64,000 nt of DNA from Motilibacter rhizosphaerae. Lineage in GTDB: Bacteria; Actinomycetota; Actinomycetes; Motilibacterales; Motilibacteraceae. The notes beneath the pieces were generated by a model. The model did no database searches and had not been told where the DNA came from. It saw only the letters and a program-made list of their open reading frames with translations. This document shows positions 51,806 through 60,558 of this stretch, piece after piece (positions within the stretch are counted from its first letter, which is position 1; the number at the start of each line of letters is the position of its first letter). Both the position numbers and the translations under genes were made by a program. The stretch lies in the NCBI RefSeq assembly GCF_004216915.1, contig NZ_SGXD01000002.1, forward strand, positions 744,001-808,000, in the 5' to 3' direction.

Positions 51806-53020
51806 ATGGAGTTCACCCAGTCTGCGAAGCTCAGCGACGTCCTCTACGACGTACGCGGTCCGGCCCTCAGCCGGGCCCGCGAGCTCGAGCAGGCAGGGCA
51901 CCGGATCCTCAAGCTCAACATCGGCAACCCGGCGCCGTTCGGCTTCGACGCGCCCGAGGAGCTGCTCGAGGACATGATCGCGAACCTGCCGCGCGCGCAG
52001 GGCTACAGCGACAGCAAGGGCCTGCTCTCCGCCCGCCGGGCGGTCATGCAGTACTCCCAGCAGAAGGACATCGCCGGCGTCGACGTCGAGGACGTCTACC
52101 TCGGCAACGGCGTCAGCGAGCTCATCGTCATGGCGCTGCAGGCGCTGCTCGACAACGGCGACGAGGTCCTCGTCCCCGCGCCGGACTACCCGCTGTGGAC
52201 CGCCGCGGTCTCGCTGTCCGGCGGCCGCGCCGTGCACTACCGCTGCGACGAGTCGGCCGGCTGGCAGCCGGACCTCGACGACCTCCGCGCGAAGGTGACG
52301 CCGCGGACGAAGGCGCTCGTCGTCATCAACCCGAACAACCCGACCGGCGCGGTCTACGCCCGCCCGGTCCTGGAGGGCCTCGTCGAGGTAGCCCGCGAGC
52401 ACGGCCTGCTCCTGCTCTCCGACGAGATCTACGACAAGGTCCTCTACGACGACACCGTGCACGTGTCGACGGCGGCGCTCGCGCCCGATCTGCTCTGCCT
52501 GACGTTCAACGGGCTGTCCAAGGCGTACCGCGTCGCCGGCTTCCGCTCGGGCTGGATGATCGTGAGCGGTCCCAAGGGGCACGCCACGTCGTACATCGAG
52601 GGCCTCGACATGCTCGCCAACATGCGCCTGTGCGCCAACGTGCCGGCGCAGCACGTGATCCAGGCCGCGCTCGGCGGCCGGCAGAGCATCCGCGACCTCG
52701 TGCTGCCCGGCGGCCGGCTGCACGAGCAGCGCGACCTCGCCTGGGAGATGCTCAACGACATCCCCGGCGTCTCCTGCGTGAAGCCGAAGGGCGCGCTCTA
52801 CTGCTTCCCGCGCCTCGACCCCGAGGTCTACCCGCTCGCGGACGACCGGGCGTTCATCCTGTCGCTGCTCGAGCAGAAGCAGGTGCTCGTCGTGCAGGGC
52901 ACGGGCTTCAACTGGCCGTCGCCCGACCACTTCCGCATCGTCACGCTGCCGCCCGTCGAGCAGCTGCGCGACGCCATCGGGCGGATCCGCGAGTTCCTCG
53001 AAGCCGGCTCCTGGCGCTAG
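51806..53020 (+). CDS. Class-I PLP aminotransferase, alanine-synthesising type (AlaA/AlaT-like)
   Basis: 404 residues, fold type I. YDVRGPALSRARELEQAGHRILKLNIGNP at the start, YSDSKGLLSARRAVMQY, VINPNNPTGAVY (N of NPTG), SDEIYDKVLYD (D contact to PLP), and the PLP lysine in FNGLSKAYRVAGFRSGW. Very like the pyruvate-glutamate aminotransferases AlaA/AlaT that make alanine. ATG 51806. It ends at a bidirectional terminator. Whether the substrate is alanine or another amino acid cannot be settled from sequence. Confidence 0.92.
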   Translation: MEFTQSAKLSDVLYDVRGPALSRARELEQAGHRILKLNIGNPAPFGFDAPEELLEDMIANLPRAQGYSDSKGLLSARRAVMQYSQQKDIAGVDVEDVYLGNGVSELIVMALQALLDNGDEVLVPAPDYPLWTAAVSLSGGRAVHYRCDESAGWQPDLDDLRAKVTPRTKALVVINPNNPTGAVYARPVLEGLVEVAREHGLLLLSDEIYDKVLYDDTVHVSTAALAPDLLCLTFNGLSKAYRVAGFRSGWMIVSGPKGHATSYIEGLDMLANMRLCANVPAQHVIQAALGGRQSIRDLVLPGGRLHEQRDLAWEMLNDIPGVSCVKPKGALYCFPRLDPEVYPLADDRAFILSLLEQKQVLVVQGTGFNWPSPDHFRIVTLPPVEQLRDAIGRIREFLEAGSWR

Positions 53021-53024
53021 CCCC

Positions 53025-53055
53025 CCACTGGGCGGGCGGTCAGCCCGCCCAGTGG
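53025..53055. terminator. Bidirectional hairpin terminator
   Basis: Perfect 13-bp inverted repeat, arms 53025-53037 and 53043-53055, 5-nt loop. It separates the aminotransferase gene from the Ter-type operon; the stop codon of the HAD gene (53040-53042) lies in the loop. Confidence 0.8.
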
Positions 53056-53855
53056 ATCGCCTCGGCGACCAGCCAGCGCGCGATGTCCTCGCCCGCCACC
53101 ACGCCGTAGGACCCGGTGATGTGGACGTTGGGCGCCGACCAGCCGGTGTCGTGCAGCTCGCCGTGCGCCGGGCGCACGCCCTGGTCGGCGAAGGCGAGCA
53201 ACTCGGCGTCGAGGATCGAGTCGCCCGCTGCGAGCACGCGCGTCGCTGCGGTCTGCCGCGCCACCTCGGCCACTGCGGCCGACTTCGTCAGTTCCTTGGG
53301 GACGACGTAGAGCTTGCGGCCCTGCAGCGAGACCTGCCAGCCCTGGCCCTCGGCCCAGCCGCTCAGCTCGCTGACGAACGCGCCCGGCAGCTCCTCGCGC
53401 TCGACCACGGCGTAGCAGAAGAGCTCCTCCGCCACCCGACGCTTGCGCACGAACGAGCGCTCGCAGGCCTTGCGGAAGTACTCCGCCACCTCGGCGAGCG
53501 GCGCGGAGGTCGCCGCGAGCTTCGCGTCGACGGTCGCGCGCCACACCGGGTCGGTCACCCCGTCGATGAGCAGGTGCCCGCCGTTGGCGCAGATCGCGTA
53601 GCGCGGGGGCGGCCCCGGCAGACGCACGCGGCTGTACTGCTCGCGGGTGCGCGTCGTCGTCGGCACGAGCGTGGACGCGTAGGCCAGCTCGACCAGCAGG
53701 CGCCCGGCCTCCGCGGTGAGGAACGAGATCGGCTCCCCGCGGTAGACCTCGCCGACGAGCAGGGCGGGCGCGGCCGAGTCCGGGCCGGGCAGCGCCAGCG
53801 CGCGCCCGGAGTAGATGAGGGTGCGGTCGAGGTCGACGGCAGCGACGACGCTCAC
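53040..53855 (-). CDS. HAD-family phosphatase of the Ter biosynthetic module
   Basis: 271 residues. Motif I is VDLDRTLIYS (about 7-16, nucleophile Asp8), and motif IV is in LAAGDSILDAELLAFADQG (about 216-234). Large C2-type cap with conserved ICANGGHLLIDG. In Ter-type gene sets this phosphatase accompanies the PRTase-TRSP, StiP and CitE-like genes, which are thought to build a nucleoside-like metabolite; it would remove a phosphate from an intermediate. GTG start overlaps the large fusion gene's stop. Confidence 0.88.
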   Translation of the reverse strand: MSVVAAVDLDRTLIYSGRALALPGPDSAAPALLVGEVYRGEPISFLTAEAGRLLVELAYASTLVPTTTRTREQYSRVRLPGPPPRYAICANGGHLLIDGVTDPVWRATVDAKLAATSAPLAEVAEYFRKACERSFVRKRRVAEELFCYAVVEREELPGAFVSELSGWAEGQGWQVSLQGRKLYVVPKELTKSAAVAEVARQTAATRVLAAGDSILDAELLAFADQGVRPAHGELHDTGWSAPNVHITGSYGVVAGEDIARWLVAEAIHWAG

Positions 53856-56311
53856 CGCTGCACCCCCGCGGCCGCGAGCCCGTCGGCGCCCGTCGCCCCC
53901 CGGTCGTAGCGCGGGTGGATGAGCCCCACACAGCTGTACGGCATGTCCTCGACCTCCTCGACCTCCACGCCCCGCTGCGATGCGAGGAGCAGCACATGGG
54001 CCAGCGCCGGCGCCGCCCCTCGCCGGACGAGGATCCGCCAGGGTACGCGCCGCAGCAGCACCCTGGTCGTCTCCCCGACGCCCGGCTTGACCAGGGTAGG
54101 GTCCCCGACGCCGTAGCGGTCACTGAGTTCCTCGACGGCGGCCCAGCCCGACCAGTCGGGCTCGCGGGGCCCCGCCGCGACCTGGCGCCAGGTCGCCTCG
54201 ACCTCGCCCGCCACGTCGTCGAAGCGGGCGCTGACCGCGTCGAGGAAGCGGGCCGAGAGGTCGTGCGGCGCCAGGTCGGCGTAGTGCTTCGCCCCGTGGA
54301 ACTGCCACGGCCGCAGCAGCTCCGCGTTGAGCACGGTGCGGCTGACGAGCCCGGAGACCGTGGAGTTGAGGCACGCCGAGGGGATGAGGAAGTCCTCCCG
54401 CGTGCCGAACGTGTCGACGCAGCGGCCAGGGTCGGCGAGCACGGCGAGGCGGGGTGCGACGTCCGGGCCGCCACCGGCGCGTACGGCGTCCAGGGCGGCC
54501 CGCAGCTCGCGCGCGATCGCCCCCTTGCCGGTCCAGCCGTCGACGAAGACCACCCGTCCGGGGCCGTGCTCGCGCACGAGCCAGCGCAGCGCGGTCTCGT
54601 CGAGGCCGCGACCGCGCACGATCGACAGCGCGTAGTGCGGCAGGTCCAGCCCACGGCGTGCGGCCCAGCGCCGGAGCAGGATGCCGACGGGCGTGCCGGC
54701 ACGGGCGAGGCTCGCCAGCACGACGTCCTCCCCCGCCTCCGCGAGCACGATCTCGGCGACGACCCCGACGGCGGCGGCGACCTTCGCCGCGGACTCCTCG
54801 AGGGCCTGCTCGAACAGCTCGAGGTACGCCGCGCTGGGCGAGTACTCGACCGGCAGCGACTCCGCGTAGTGCGCGCCGCCGCGCTGGATCGCCTCCTCGC
54901 GCTCCTCGACGGGCGCCTCGATGCGGGCGCCGGAGAGGTCGGTGAGCAGCCAGCCGACCTCGTCCGCGGCGTACGAGCCGAAGTCGGGCCCGCGCAGCGG
55001 CTCGGGCAGCGGCAGCTGCGGCTCCACGTGGTAGGCGTCCAGGCGCGCGCCGAGCTGCGCGGCGAGCTCGCCGGGCACGTCGGTGTCGGTCACGAGGACG
55101 ACGGCGTCCCACTCCTCCGGCCGGACGTTGTACGCGTAGCGGACGCCCCCGTCCTCGACCGAGCGGAAGGCGAGCCCCGCGCGCAGCGCGTAGCCCTCCT
55201 CGTCGACGGGCTGGGCGGGCGAGCGGGTCGTGCTCGAGGAGCGGACCTCGGCCCCGGGCAGCAGCGCGGCGATCCGGACCGCCAGGCGGAGGGGCAGGCC
55301 GAGCAGCTCCTCGGTGCCGAGCACGAGGACCCGGCGGGCGCCGGCGGGCAGGTCGGCCGCGACCAGCGCCGCCGCCGGTCCCAGCGCCTCCGCCGCGCGC
55401 TCGCGCTGGCGCGGGAGCAGCCCGTGCCGCGCGGACTCGGGGACGCCGTCGGGCCACGGCAGGGAGCGCCCCGGCAACGGCGGCCGGGCAGCCGGCGGCT
55501 CGGGGAGCGCGAGCCCGGCGAGCAGCAGCGGCGCCCGCTCGAGCACGTCGTCGGGGAGCAGGGCCCGCCCGCTCACCAGCGCGACGACCTCGACGGTCGC
55601 ACCCAGGGCGCCGACCGCGGCGGCGAGGGCGTCCCGGTCGGCCTCCGGCCGCAGGTCGACGAGGCTGGCCACGACGTAGCGCTCGCGGGGCGCGACCGCG
55701 TGCAGCGCCTCGATGGTGTGCAGCACGGTGCGCCCGCTGGTGAGCTCGTCGTCGACGAGGACGAGCGGGCCGGGGACGTCGAGCAGCCGCGGGTCGTGCG
55801 GCAGCAGCAGGTGCGAGGTGGCGTGGCTGTGCGCCTCCTCGAACCCGGCGGCGGCGGGGACGCCGAGCGCGGGGCGGCGGGTCGAGCAGAGCACCGGGGC
55901 CCCGAGCGCGGCGGCGACGCCCTCGCCGAGGGCGGTCGCGGTCTCGGCGTACGCGAGCACCAGGGCGTCGACCGGCGGGGCCTGCGTCAGGGCGACCGCC
56001 CGCCCGTGCAGCTGCTCGGCCGCCCCTGGCTTGCCGGCGAGGGCACTGACCAGCAGCGCCCCCTCGGCCGGGCCCGGCGCGTGCGCGCCGGCGACCAGCA
56101 GCCGCCGGGTCAGGGCGCCCAGCAGCAGCGCGGCGCCCTCGACCACGCGCGGGTCCGTCGGGACGTGCTTCCCCAGCACCCGCGACACGAGCAGGTGCGC
56201 GCGGCGCGGGTTGCGGCGCAGGGCGAGCCCGAGCAGGTCGGGCAGCTCGAGCCCGAGCGGCGACCCGGACGTCTCGAGCCGGAGCCCGAGCCCGTCGACG
56301 ATCCTGCTCAC
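53852..56311 (-). CDS. Fusion of phosphoribosyltransferase-TRSP with StiP-type cysteine protease-like and Pelota domains
   Basis: 819 residues in one open frame. About 20-260: orotate-PRTase-like domain with PRPP loop LVLVDDELTSGRT (183-195). About 290-430: TRSP domain, including the name motif TRSP at 362-365. About 445-720: StiP-type domain, with GSYAADEVGWLLTDL, EREEAIQRGGAHYAESLP and the cysteine in IPSACLNSTVSGL (Cys647). About 735-800: Pelota-like RNA-binding end (LVKPGVGETTRVLLRRVPW). In other bacteria PRTase-TRSP and StiP are usually separate genes. GTG at 56311 overlaps the CitE-like stop; the HAD start overlaps this stop. Confidence 0.92.
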   Translation of the reverse strand: MSRIVDGLGLRLETSGSPLGLELPDLLGLALRRNPRRAHLLVSRVLGKHVPTDPRVVEGAALLLGALTRRLLVAGAHAPGPAEGALLVSALAGKPGAAEQLHGRAVALTQAPPVDALVLAYAETATALGEGVAAALGAPVLCSTRRPALGVPAAAGFEEAHSHATSHLLLPHDPRLLDVPGPLVLVDDELTSGRTVLHTIEALHAVAPRERYVVASLVDLRPEADRDALAAAVGALGATVEVVALVSGRALLPDDVLERAPLLLAGLALPEPPAARPPLPGRSLPWPDGVPESARHGLLPRQRERAAEALGPAAALVAADLPAGARRVLVLGTEELLGLPLRLAVRIAALLPGAEVRSSSTTRSPAQPVDEEGYALRAGLAFRSVEDGGVRYAYNVRPEEWDAVVLVTDTDVPGELAAQLGARLDAYHVEPQLPLPEPLRGPDFGSYAADEVGWLLTDLSGARIEAPVEEREEAIQRGGAHYAESLPVEYSPSAAYLELFEQALEESAAKVAAAVGVVAEIVLAEAGEDVVLASLARAGTPVGILLRRWAARRGLDLPHYALSIVRGRGLDETALRWLVREHGPGRVVFVDGWTGKGAIARELRAALDAVRAGGGPDVAPRLAVLADPGRCVDTFGTREDFLIPSACLNSTVSGLVSRTVLNAELLRPWQFHGAKHYADLAPHDLSARFLDAVSARFDDVAGEVEATWRQVAAGPREPDWSGWAAVEELSDRYGVGDPTLVKPGVGETTRVLLRRVPWRILVRRGAAPALAHVLLLASQRGVEVEEVEDMPYSCVGLIHPRYDRGATGADGLAAAGVQR

Positions 56312-57462
56312 GCGGCCGCCGCGGCCAGCAGGTCGACGTAGGAGACGCCCTCGGCGTAGACGCCGAAGGCCTCCGCGCGGCGCAGGGTGCGCCGCGCCCA
56401 GGAGGTGTGCGGCTTCGACTCGTTCATCTTGTTGCGGTAGTGCGACGCCGCCACCCCGCCCTGCTCGCTGGTCCCGAGGATGTCGGAGGCGTCGCTCCAC
56501 TCCTCGTGCGTGACGACGCTGAGCGCGTGGACGGGCAGCACGTGGCTCGGGTGGATGACGGTCTTGCCGGTGAGCCCGCTCGCCTTGTCGAGCACGACCT
56601 CGCGCAGCAGGCCGTCCACGTCGCGGGTGACGAGCTCGTCGCGCAGCTCCCCGGCGTCCTGCTCCTCGAACGGCGTCGAGCGCAGCAGCGAGCGGAACAT
56701 CCGCGGGCGCGCCGAGAAGTACTCCCACACCGGGCCGCTGATGGTGAAGCCCGAGCCGTCGGCGCGGCCCAGCACGCCGACGATGTCGGCGATCGCCGCG
56801 GCGACCGGGGCCACGTCGTAGACCGTGAGGTCGCGGTCCCGGCGCAGGGCGTACGCGCTGGACAGGTCGGTCGCGCCGATGCGCAGCGACAGCACGCTGT
56901 CGCGGTGCTTGTCGAGCAGGCGCCCGACCCCGACGAGCGCGTCGACGCGGGTCTCCCGCGCGGCGATGACCGGCGACTCGAGCACCGGCATCGCGAGCAG
57001 GCGGGTGCCGGCGAGCGCGGACGCCTCCTCGACGGCCTCGAGGGCGCCGCCGGAGTCCTCGGTGAACTTCGGCAGCACGAAGCCGGCGAGCACGCCCGCG
57101 GCCGGGCCGAGCGAGGAGGCGATCTCGAGGACCTGCTCGGGGCGGCGGACGCGGACGAACAGCAGCGGTGCCGCGGCCCCGCTGCCGCTCAGGGCGGCGA
57201 GCTCGGCCACCGCGTGCGCCTGCGCGGCGGGGACGTCGTCGTCGGCGACGGCGTCCTCGAGGCACACGACCATGCTGCGCACGCCGAGGGAGGCCATCCG
57301 CACGGCGTCCGCCGCGAGGCTGGTGCGGGTGGCGGGGGCGTAGAGCGCGGCGCCGAGCGCCACCGCGAGCAGCGCCGGGTCGCTCTCCCGGTCGAAGGGC
57401 GCCGGAGGCAGGTGGAACAGCCGCTCGCGGGCGTCGGCCGGAAGGAACTCGAAGTGCTGCAC
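56308..57462 (-). CDS. CitE/HpcH-like C-C lyase of the Ter module
   Basis: 384 residues of the HpcH/HpaI aldolase-citrate lyase family. LYAPATRTSLAADA near 40-53, VVCLEDAVADDDVP (metal Glu/Asp, about 65-78), GFVLPKFTED, and SLRIGATDLSSAYALRRDRDLTVYD are family blocks with metal-contact residues. It would split or form a C-C bond in the metabolite made by the Ter module. GTG start 57462 with GGGAGGG upstream. First gene of the leftward three-gene set (lyase, PRTase fusion, HAD), chained by 4-bp overlaps. The ATP-grasp gene often in this set is absent here. Confidence 0.88.
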   Translation of the reverse strand: MQHFEFLPADARERLFHLPPAPFDRESDPALLAVALGAALYAPATRTSLAADAVRMASLGVRSMVVCLEDAVADDDVPAAQAHAVAELAALSGSGAAAPLLFVRVRRPEQVLEIASSLGPAAGVLAGFVLPKFTEDSGGALEAVEEASALAGTRLLAMPVLESPVIAARETRVDALVGVGRLLDKHRDSVLSLRIGATDLSSAYALRRDRDLTVYDVAPVAAAIADIVGVLGRADGSGFTISGPVWEYFSARPRMFRSLLRSTPFEEQDAGELRDELVTRDVDGLLREVVLDKASGLTGKTVIHPSHVLPVHALSVVTHEEWSDASDILGTSEQGGVAASHYRNKMNESKPHTSWARRTLRRAEAFGVYAEGVSYVDLLAAAAA

Positions 57463-57672
57463 GTGCCCTCCCCCCCTCGGGCGACCGCTGCTCGACCGCC
57501 CCTACGACTCCCCAACGCGGTCCGGTGCCCGGGAGTGCCGGCAGAGCGGGAGCGCCGAGGAGGGCGTCACCGTAGCGCCCCGAGGTGACGGGCGGGCGAC
57601 GCGCGGGCGGCGGCTGTGGACGGCCGGGGCGCGGGTCGTCACCGGTCCGCGCGATCGGGCAGGATCGGAGGC

Positions 57673-59034
57673 ATGCCGAGCATCGCCAAGGGCGCCAACG
57701 CCCCGCTCCCCAGCAGCTCCGTACGCGCCGTGCTCGGCTGGTCGCCCCGCCCGGGCACCCCCGACGTCGACGCCTCGGCCCTGCTCCTCCAGGCCAGCGG
57801 CAAGGTGCGCAGCGACGACGACCTGGTGTTCTACAACCAGCCGTCGCACCCCTCCGGCGCCGTCCGGCACGTCGGCAAGCAGCAGGGGCCCAGCGCCAGC
57901 GACAGCCTCGAGGTCGACACCGCGCGCCTGGAGCCGGGCGTGGAGCGCGTCGTCATCGCGGCCTCGGCGGACGGCGGGACGTTCGGCCAGGTGCCCGGCC
58001 TGCACCTGCGGGTGCTCGACGCGGGCTCCGGCGCCGAGCTCGTCCGCTTCGACATCACCGACGCCAGCAGCGAGACGGCGTTCGTCTTCGGCGAGGTCTA
58101 CCTGCGCGGCGGGCAGTGGAAGTTCCGCGCCGTGGGCCAGGGCTACGCCTCGGGCCTGGCGGGCCTCGCCACCGACTTCGGCATCACCGTCGACGACGCA
58201 CCCGCTCCCGCGGCTGCCGCTGCTCCCCCGGCGGCTCCCGCCGCCCCCGCGGTCTCGCTGAAGAAGCAGAAGCTCGTCGACCTCGAGAAGAAGCTCGAGC
58301 AGAAGGGCGACCGCAAGCTGCTCGACCTGACGAAGAAGGCCGCGGTCAGCCTGGAGAAGAAGGGGCTCGGCGAGCACACCGCGCGGGTCGCCATCGCGCT
58401 CGACATCTCGGGCTCGATGTACAAGCTCTACGAGACCGGCAAGATCCAGGCGCTGGCCGACCGCGTCCTCGCGCTCGGCATGCGCTTCGACGACGACGCG
58501 AGCATCGACTGCTTCGTCTTCGGCGAGGGCGGCTACCCGGCGGGCAGCATGACGCCCGACAACTACAGCGCCTACGTCGGCGAGATCCTGCGCTCGCACC
58601 GGCTGGAGGCCGGGACCTACTACGGCAAGGCGATGGCGGCGATCCGCAAGCACTACTTCGGCTCCGACGCGCCGCGCACGAGCCCGCTGAGCGATGCGCC
58701 CGTCTACGTCATGTTCATCACCGACGGGGCGACCTTCGACGAGGACGTCACCCGCGCCCAGGTCCAGTCGAGCTCCTACGAGCCGCTGTTCTGGCAGTTC
58801 ATGGCGATCGGGCGCAGCGGTGGCGCGGGTGGCGGTCTCGGGCTGCACGGCCGCAGCGAGTTCGCGTTCCTCGAGGCGCTCGACGACATGCCGGGCAGGT
58901 TCCTCGACAACGCCGACTTCTTCGCGGTGGAGGACCCCGCGTCGCTCTCCGACGACCGGCTCTTCGAGCTGATGATGACGGAGTACCCCGGCTGGCTGCA
59001 GCAGGCGCGGCAGAAAGGGCTCGTGCGCGGCTGA
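57673..59034 (+). CDS. TerD-VWA fusion protein (TerF-like)
   Basis: 453 residues. TerD domain 1-178 with DVDASALLLQ (first Ca site, 31-40), [30 protein letters not shown] (about 133-162). A Pro/Ala linker (175-195) and Lys-rich helix lead to a von Willebrand A domain (about 235-440) with MIDAS motif DISGS (244-248). VWA plus TerD proteins are Ter-system hallmarks, thought to form Ca-dependent membrane-associated complexes. ATG 57673 with CGGAGG upstream. It heads a rightward pair with the AAA ATPase and is divergent from the biosynthetic genes. Confidence 0.93.
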   Translation: MPSIAKGANAPLPSSSVRAVLGWSPRPGTPDVDASALLLQASGKVRSDDDLVFYNQPSHPSGAVRHVGKQQGPSASDSLEVDTARLEPGVERVVIAASADGGTFGQVPGLHLRVLDAGSGAELVRFDITDASSETAFVFGEVYLRGGQWKFRAVGQGYASGLAGLATDFGITVDDAPAPAAAAAPPAAPAAPAVSLKKQKLVDLEKKLEQKGDRKLLDLTKKAAVSLEKKGLGEHTARVAIALDISGSMYKLYETGKIQALADRVLALGMRFDDDASIDCFVFGEGGYPAGSMTPDNYSAYVGEILRSHRLEAGTYYGKAMAAIRKHYFGSDAPRTSPLSDAPVYVMFITDGATFDEDVTRAQVQSSSYEPLFWQFMAIGRSGGAGGGLGLHGRSEFAFLEALDDMPGRFLDNADFFAVEDPASLSDDRLFELMMTEYPGWLQQARQKGLVRG

Positions 59035-59056
59035 TCCTGCGCCCTAGGCTGCCGAC

Positions 59057-60544
59057 GTGCCTGACGAGGACGAGCTGCGGCAGTTCGCCAGGGCGTTCCG
59101 GGAGCTCAGCGAGTGGGCCCACCGCGACGCCCCGCGCGGAGACGTCGAGGTGGTGCGGGTCCTGCGCGACCACCTCGGGGAGAGCGGCGTCGAGCCCTCC
59201 GTCGTGACCCGTACGCTGCCGCCCTTCGAGCACGTCAACCTCCAGGTGGCGCTCGACGCGTGGTCGGCGGCGGACGGTCGGCGGGTGCGCGTCGAGGGCG
59301 TGAGCCTGCCGGCCAACTGGGGACCCGTCGACCTCCAGCAGCTGCTGCACGGCGACGGCCTGCCGCCCGTGCGGCTGACGGCACCGGCACTGGTCGACCT
59401 GCCCTCGGGCCCCGGGCGCACCCGCGCCTGCCTGCGCACCGCGCTGCTGCTCGTCGAGGACGACGCGCTCGGCCGGGTGGCGCTGTTCCTGCGCGAGCCG
59501 ACGCCGAACCGCGGCGAGCCCGAGCTGGTCGTCGAGGTCGCCGGGCTGCCGACGGCGCAGGCGCAGGAGCTGCTGGCCGAGCTGGACCGGCTGCGCCTGC
59601 AGCACAACGTCTACCGCGGCCAGGTCATCGAGCTGGCCCAGGGGCCGTACGGCTTCACCGTCGCCTTCCCCGAGCTCCCGCCCACCGAGCGCGCGGACGT
59701 CGTCCTCCCCGAGGCGGTGCTGCGGCGGGTGGAGCGGCACGCGCTCGACGTGGCGCGGCGGCGCGACGACCTGCGCGCGGCGGGCCAGCACCTCAAGCGC
59801 GGGCTGCTGCTGTACGGCCCGCCCGGCACCGGCAAGACGCACACGACGCGCTACCTCGTGCAGCACCTGCCGGGCACCACCGCGCTCATGCTCTCCGGCC
59901 GCTCGCTGCACCTCGTCGGCGCCGTCACCGCCCTGGCGCGCGAGCTGCAGCCCTCCGCCGTCGTGCTCGAGGACGTCGACCTCGTGGCCGAGGACCGCGG
60001 GTTCGGGCCGGGCCCGAGCCCGGTGCTGTTCGAGCTGCTCGACGCGATGGACGGCGCTGCCTCCGACGCGGACCTGCTCTTCCTGCTGACGACCAACCGC
60101 GCCGACCTGCTCGAGCCGGCCCTGGCGGCGCGCCCCGGCCGCGTCGACGTGGCCGTGGAGATCGGCCTGCCCGACGAGGAGGCGCGGCGCCGGCTCTTCG
60201 CTGTCTACACCCGCGGGGTCCCCCTGGAGGCAGCGGACGAGGACGTGGACGACGTCGTCGCCCGCAGCGAGGGCGTGACGGCGTCGTTCATGAAGGAGCT
60301 CGTCCGCCGCGCCGTGCTCGAGGCGCTCGCCGACGACCCGGCGGCGCCGCTCCGGGTCGTGACCGGCGAGCACCTGCACCGGGCCCTCGACGACCTGCTC
60401 GACACCGGACAGGAGGTGACGCGCGCCCTGCTCGGGGTCCCCGCCGACCAGAGCGCACCACCCGGACCGGCAGCGGGGGCTGCCAGGCCGGGGCGCTTCT
60501 CCGGCCACGCCGTCGTGACCCGCGCCGCCCGCTACCCCGGCTAG
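59057..60544 (+). CDS. AAA-family ATPase of the Ter gene set
   Basis: 495 residues. N-terminal 210 residues are unfamiliar. Then an AAA module: Walker A GPPGTGKT (254-261), Walker B VVLEDVD (302-308; E at the usual D-E pair position), sensor-1 TTN (345-347), arginine finger ARPGRVD (358-364). The C-terminal helical lid follows to about 435. Single AAA copy of the proteasome/spastin-like type. GTG 59057 lies 6 nt after a TAGGCT box, so probably leaderless. 22 bp after the TerD-VWA gene, so a likely functional partner; a remodelling ATPase for the Ter complex is inference. Confidence 0.85.
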   Translation: MPDEDELRQFARAFRELSEWAHRDAPRGDVEVVRVLRDHLGESGVEPSVVTRTLPPFEHVNLQVALDAWSAADGRRVRVEGVSLPANWGPVDLQQLLHGDGLPPVRLTAPALVDLPSGPGRTRACLRTALLLVEDDALGRVALFLREPTPNRGEPELVVEVAGLPTAQAQELLAELDRLRLQHNVYRGQVIELAQGPYGFTVAFPELPPTERADVVLPEAVLRRVERHALDVARRRDDLRAAGQHLKRGLLLYGPPGTGKTHTTRYLVQHLPGTTALMLSGRSLHLVGAVTALARELQPSAVVLEDVDLVAEDRGFGPGPSPVLFELLDAMDGAASDADLLFLLTTNRADLLEPALAARPGRVDVAVEIGLPDEEARRRLFAVYTRGVPLEAADEDVDDVVARSEGVTASFMKELVRRAVLEALADDPAAPLRVVTGEHLHRALDDLLDTGQEVTRALLGVPADQSAPPGPAAGAARPGRFSGHAVVTRAARYPG

Positions 60545-60558
60545 GCGCGGGGCCGGGC

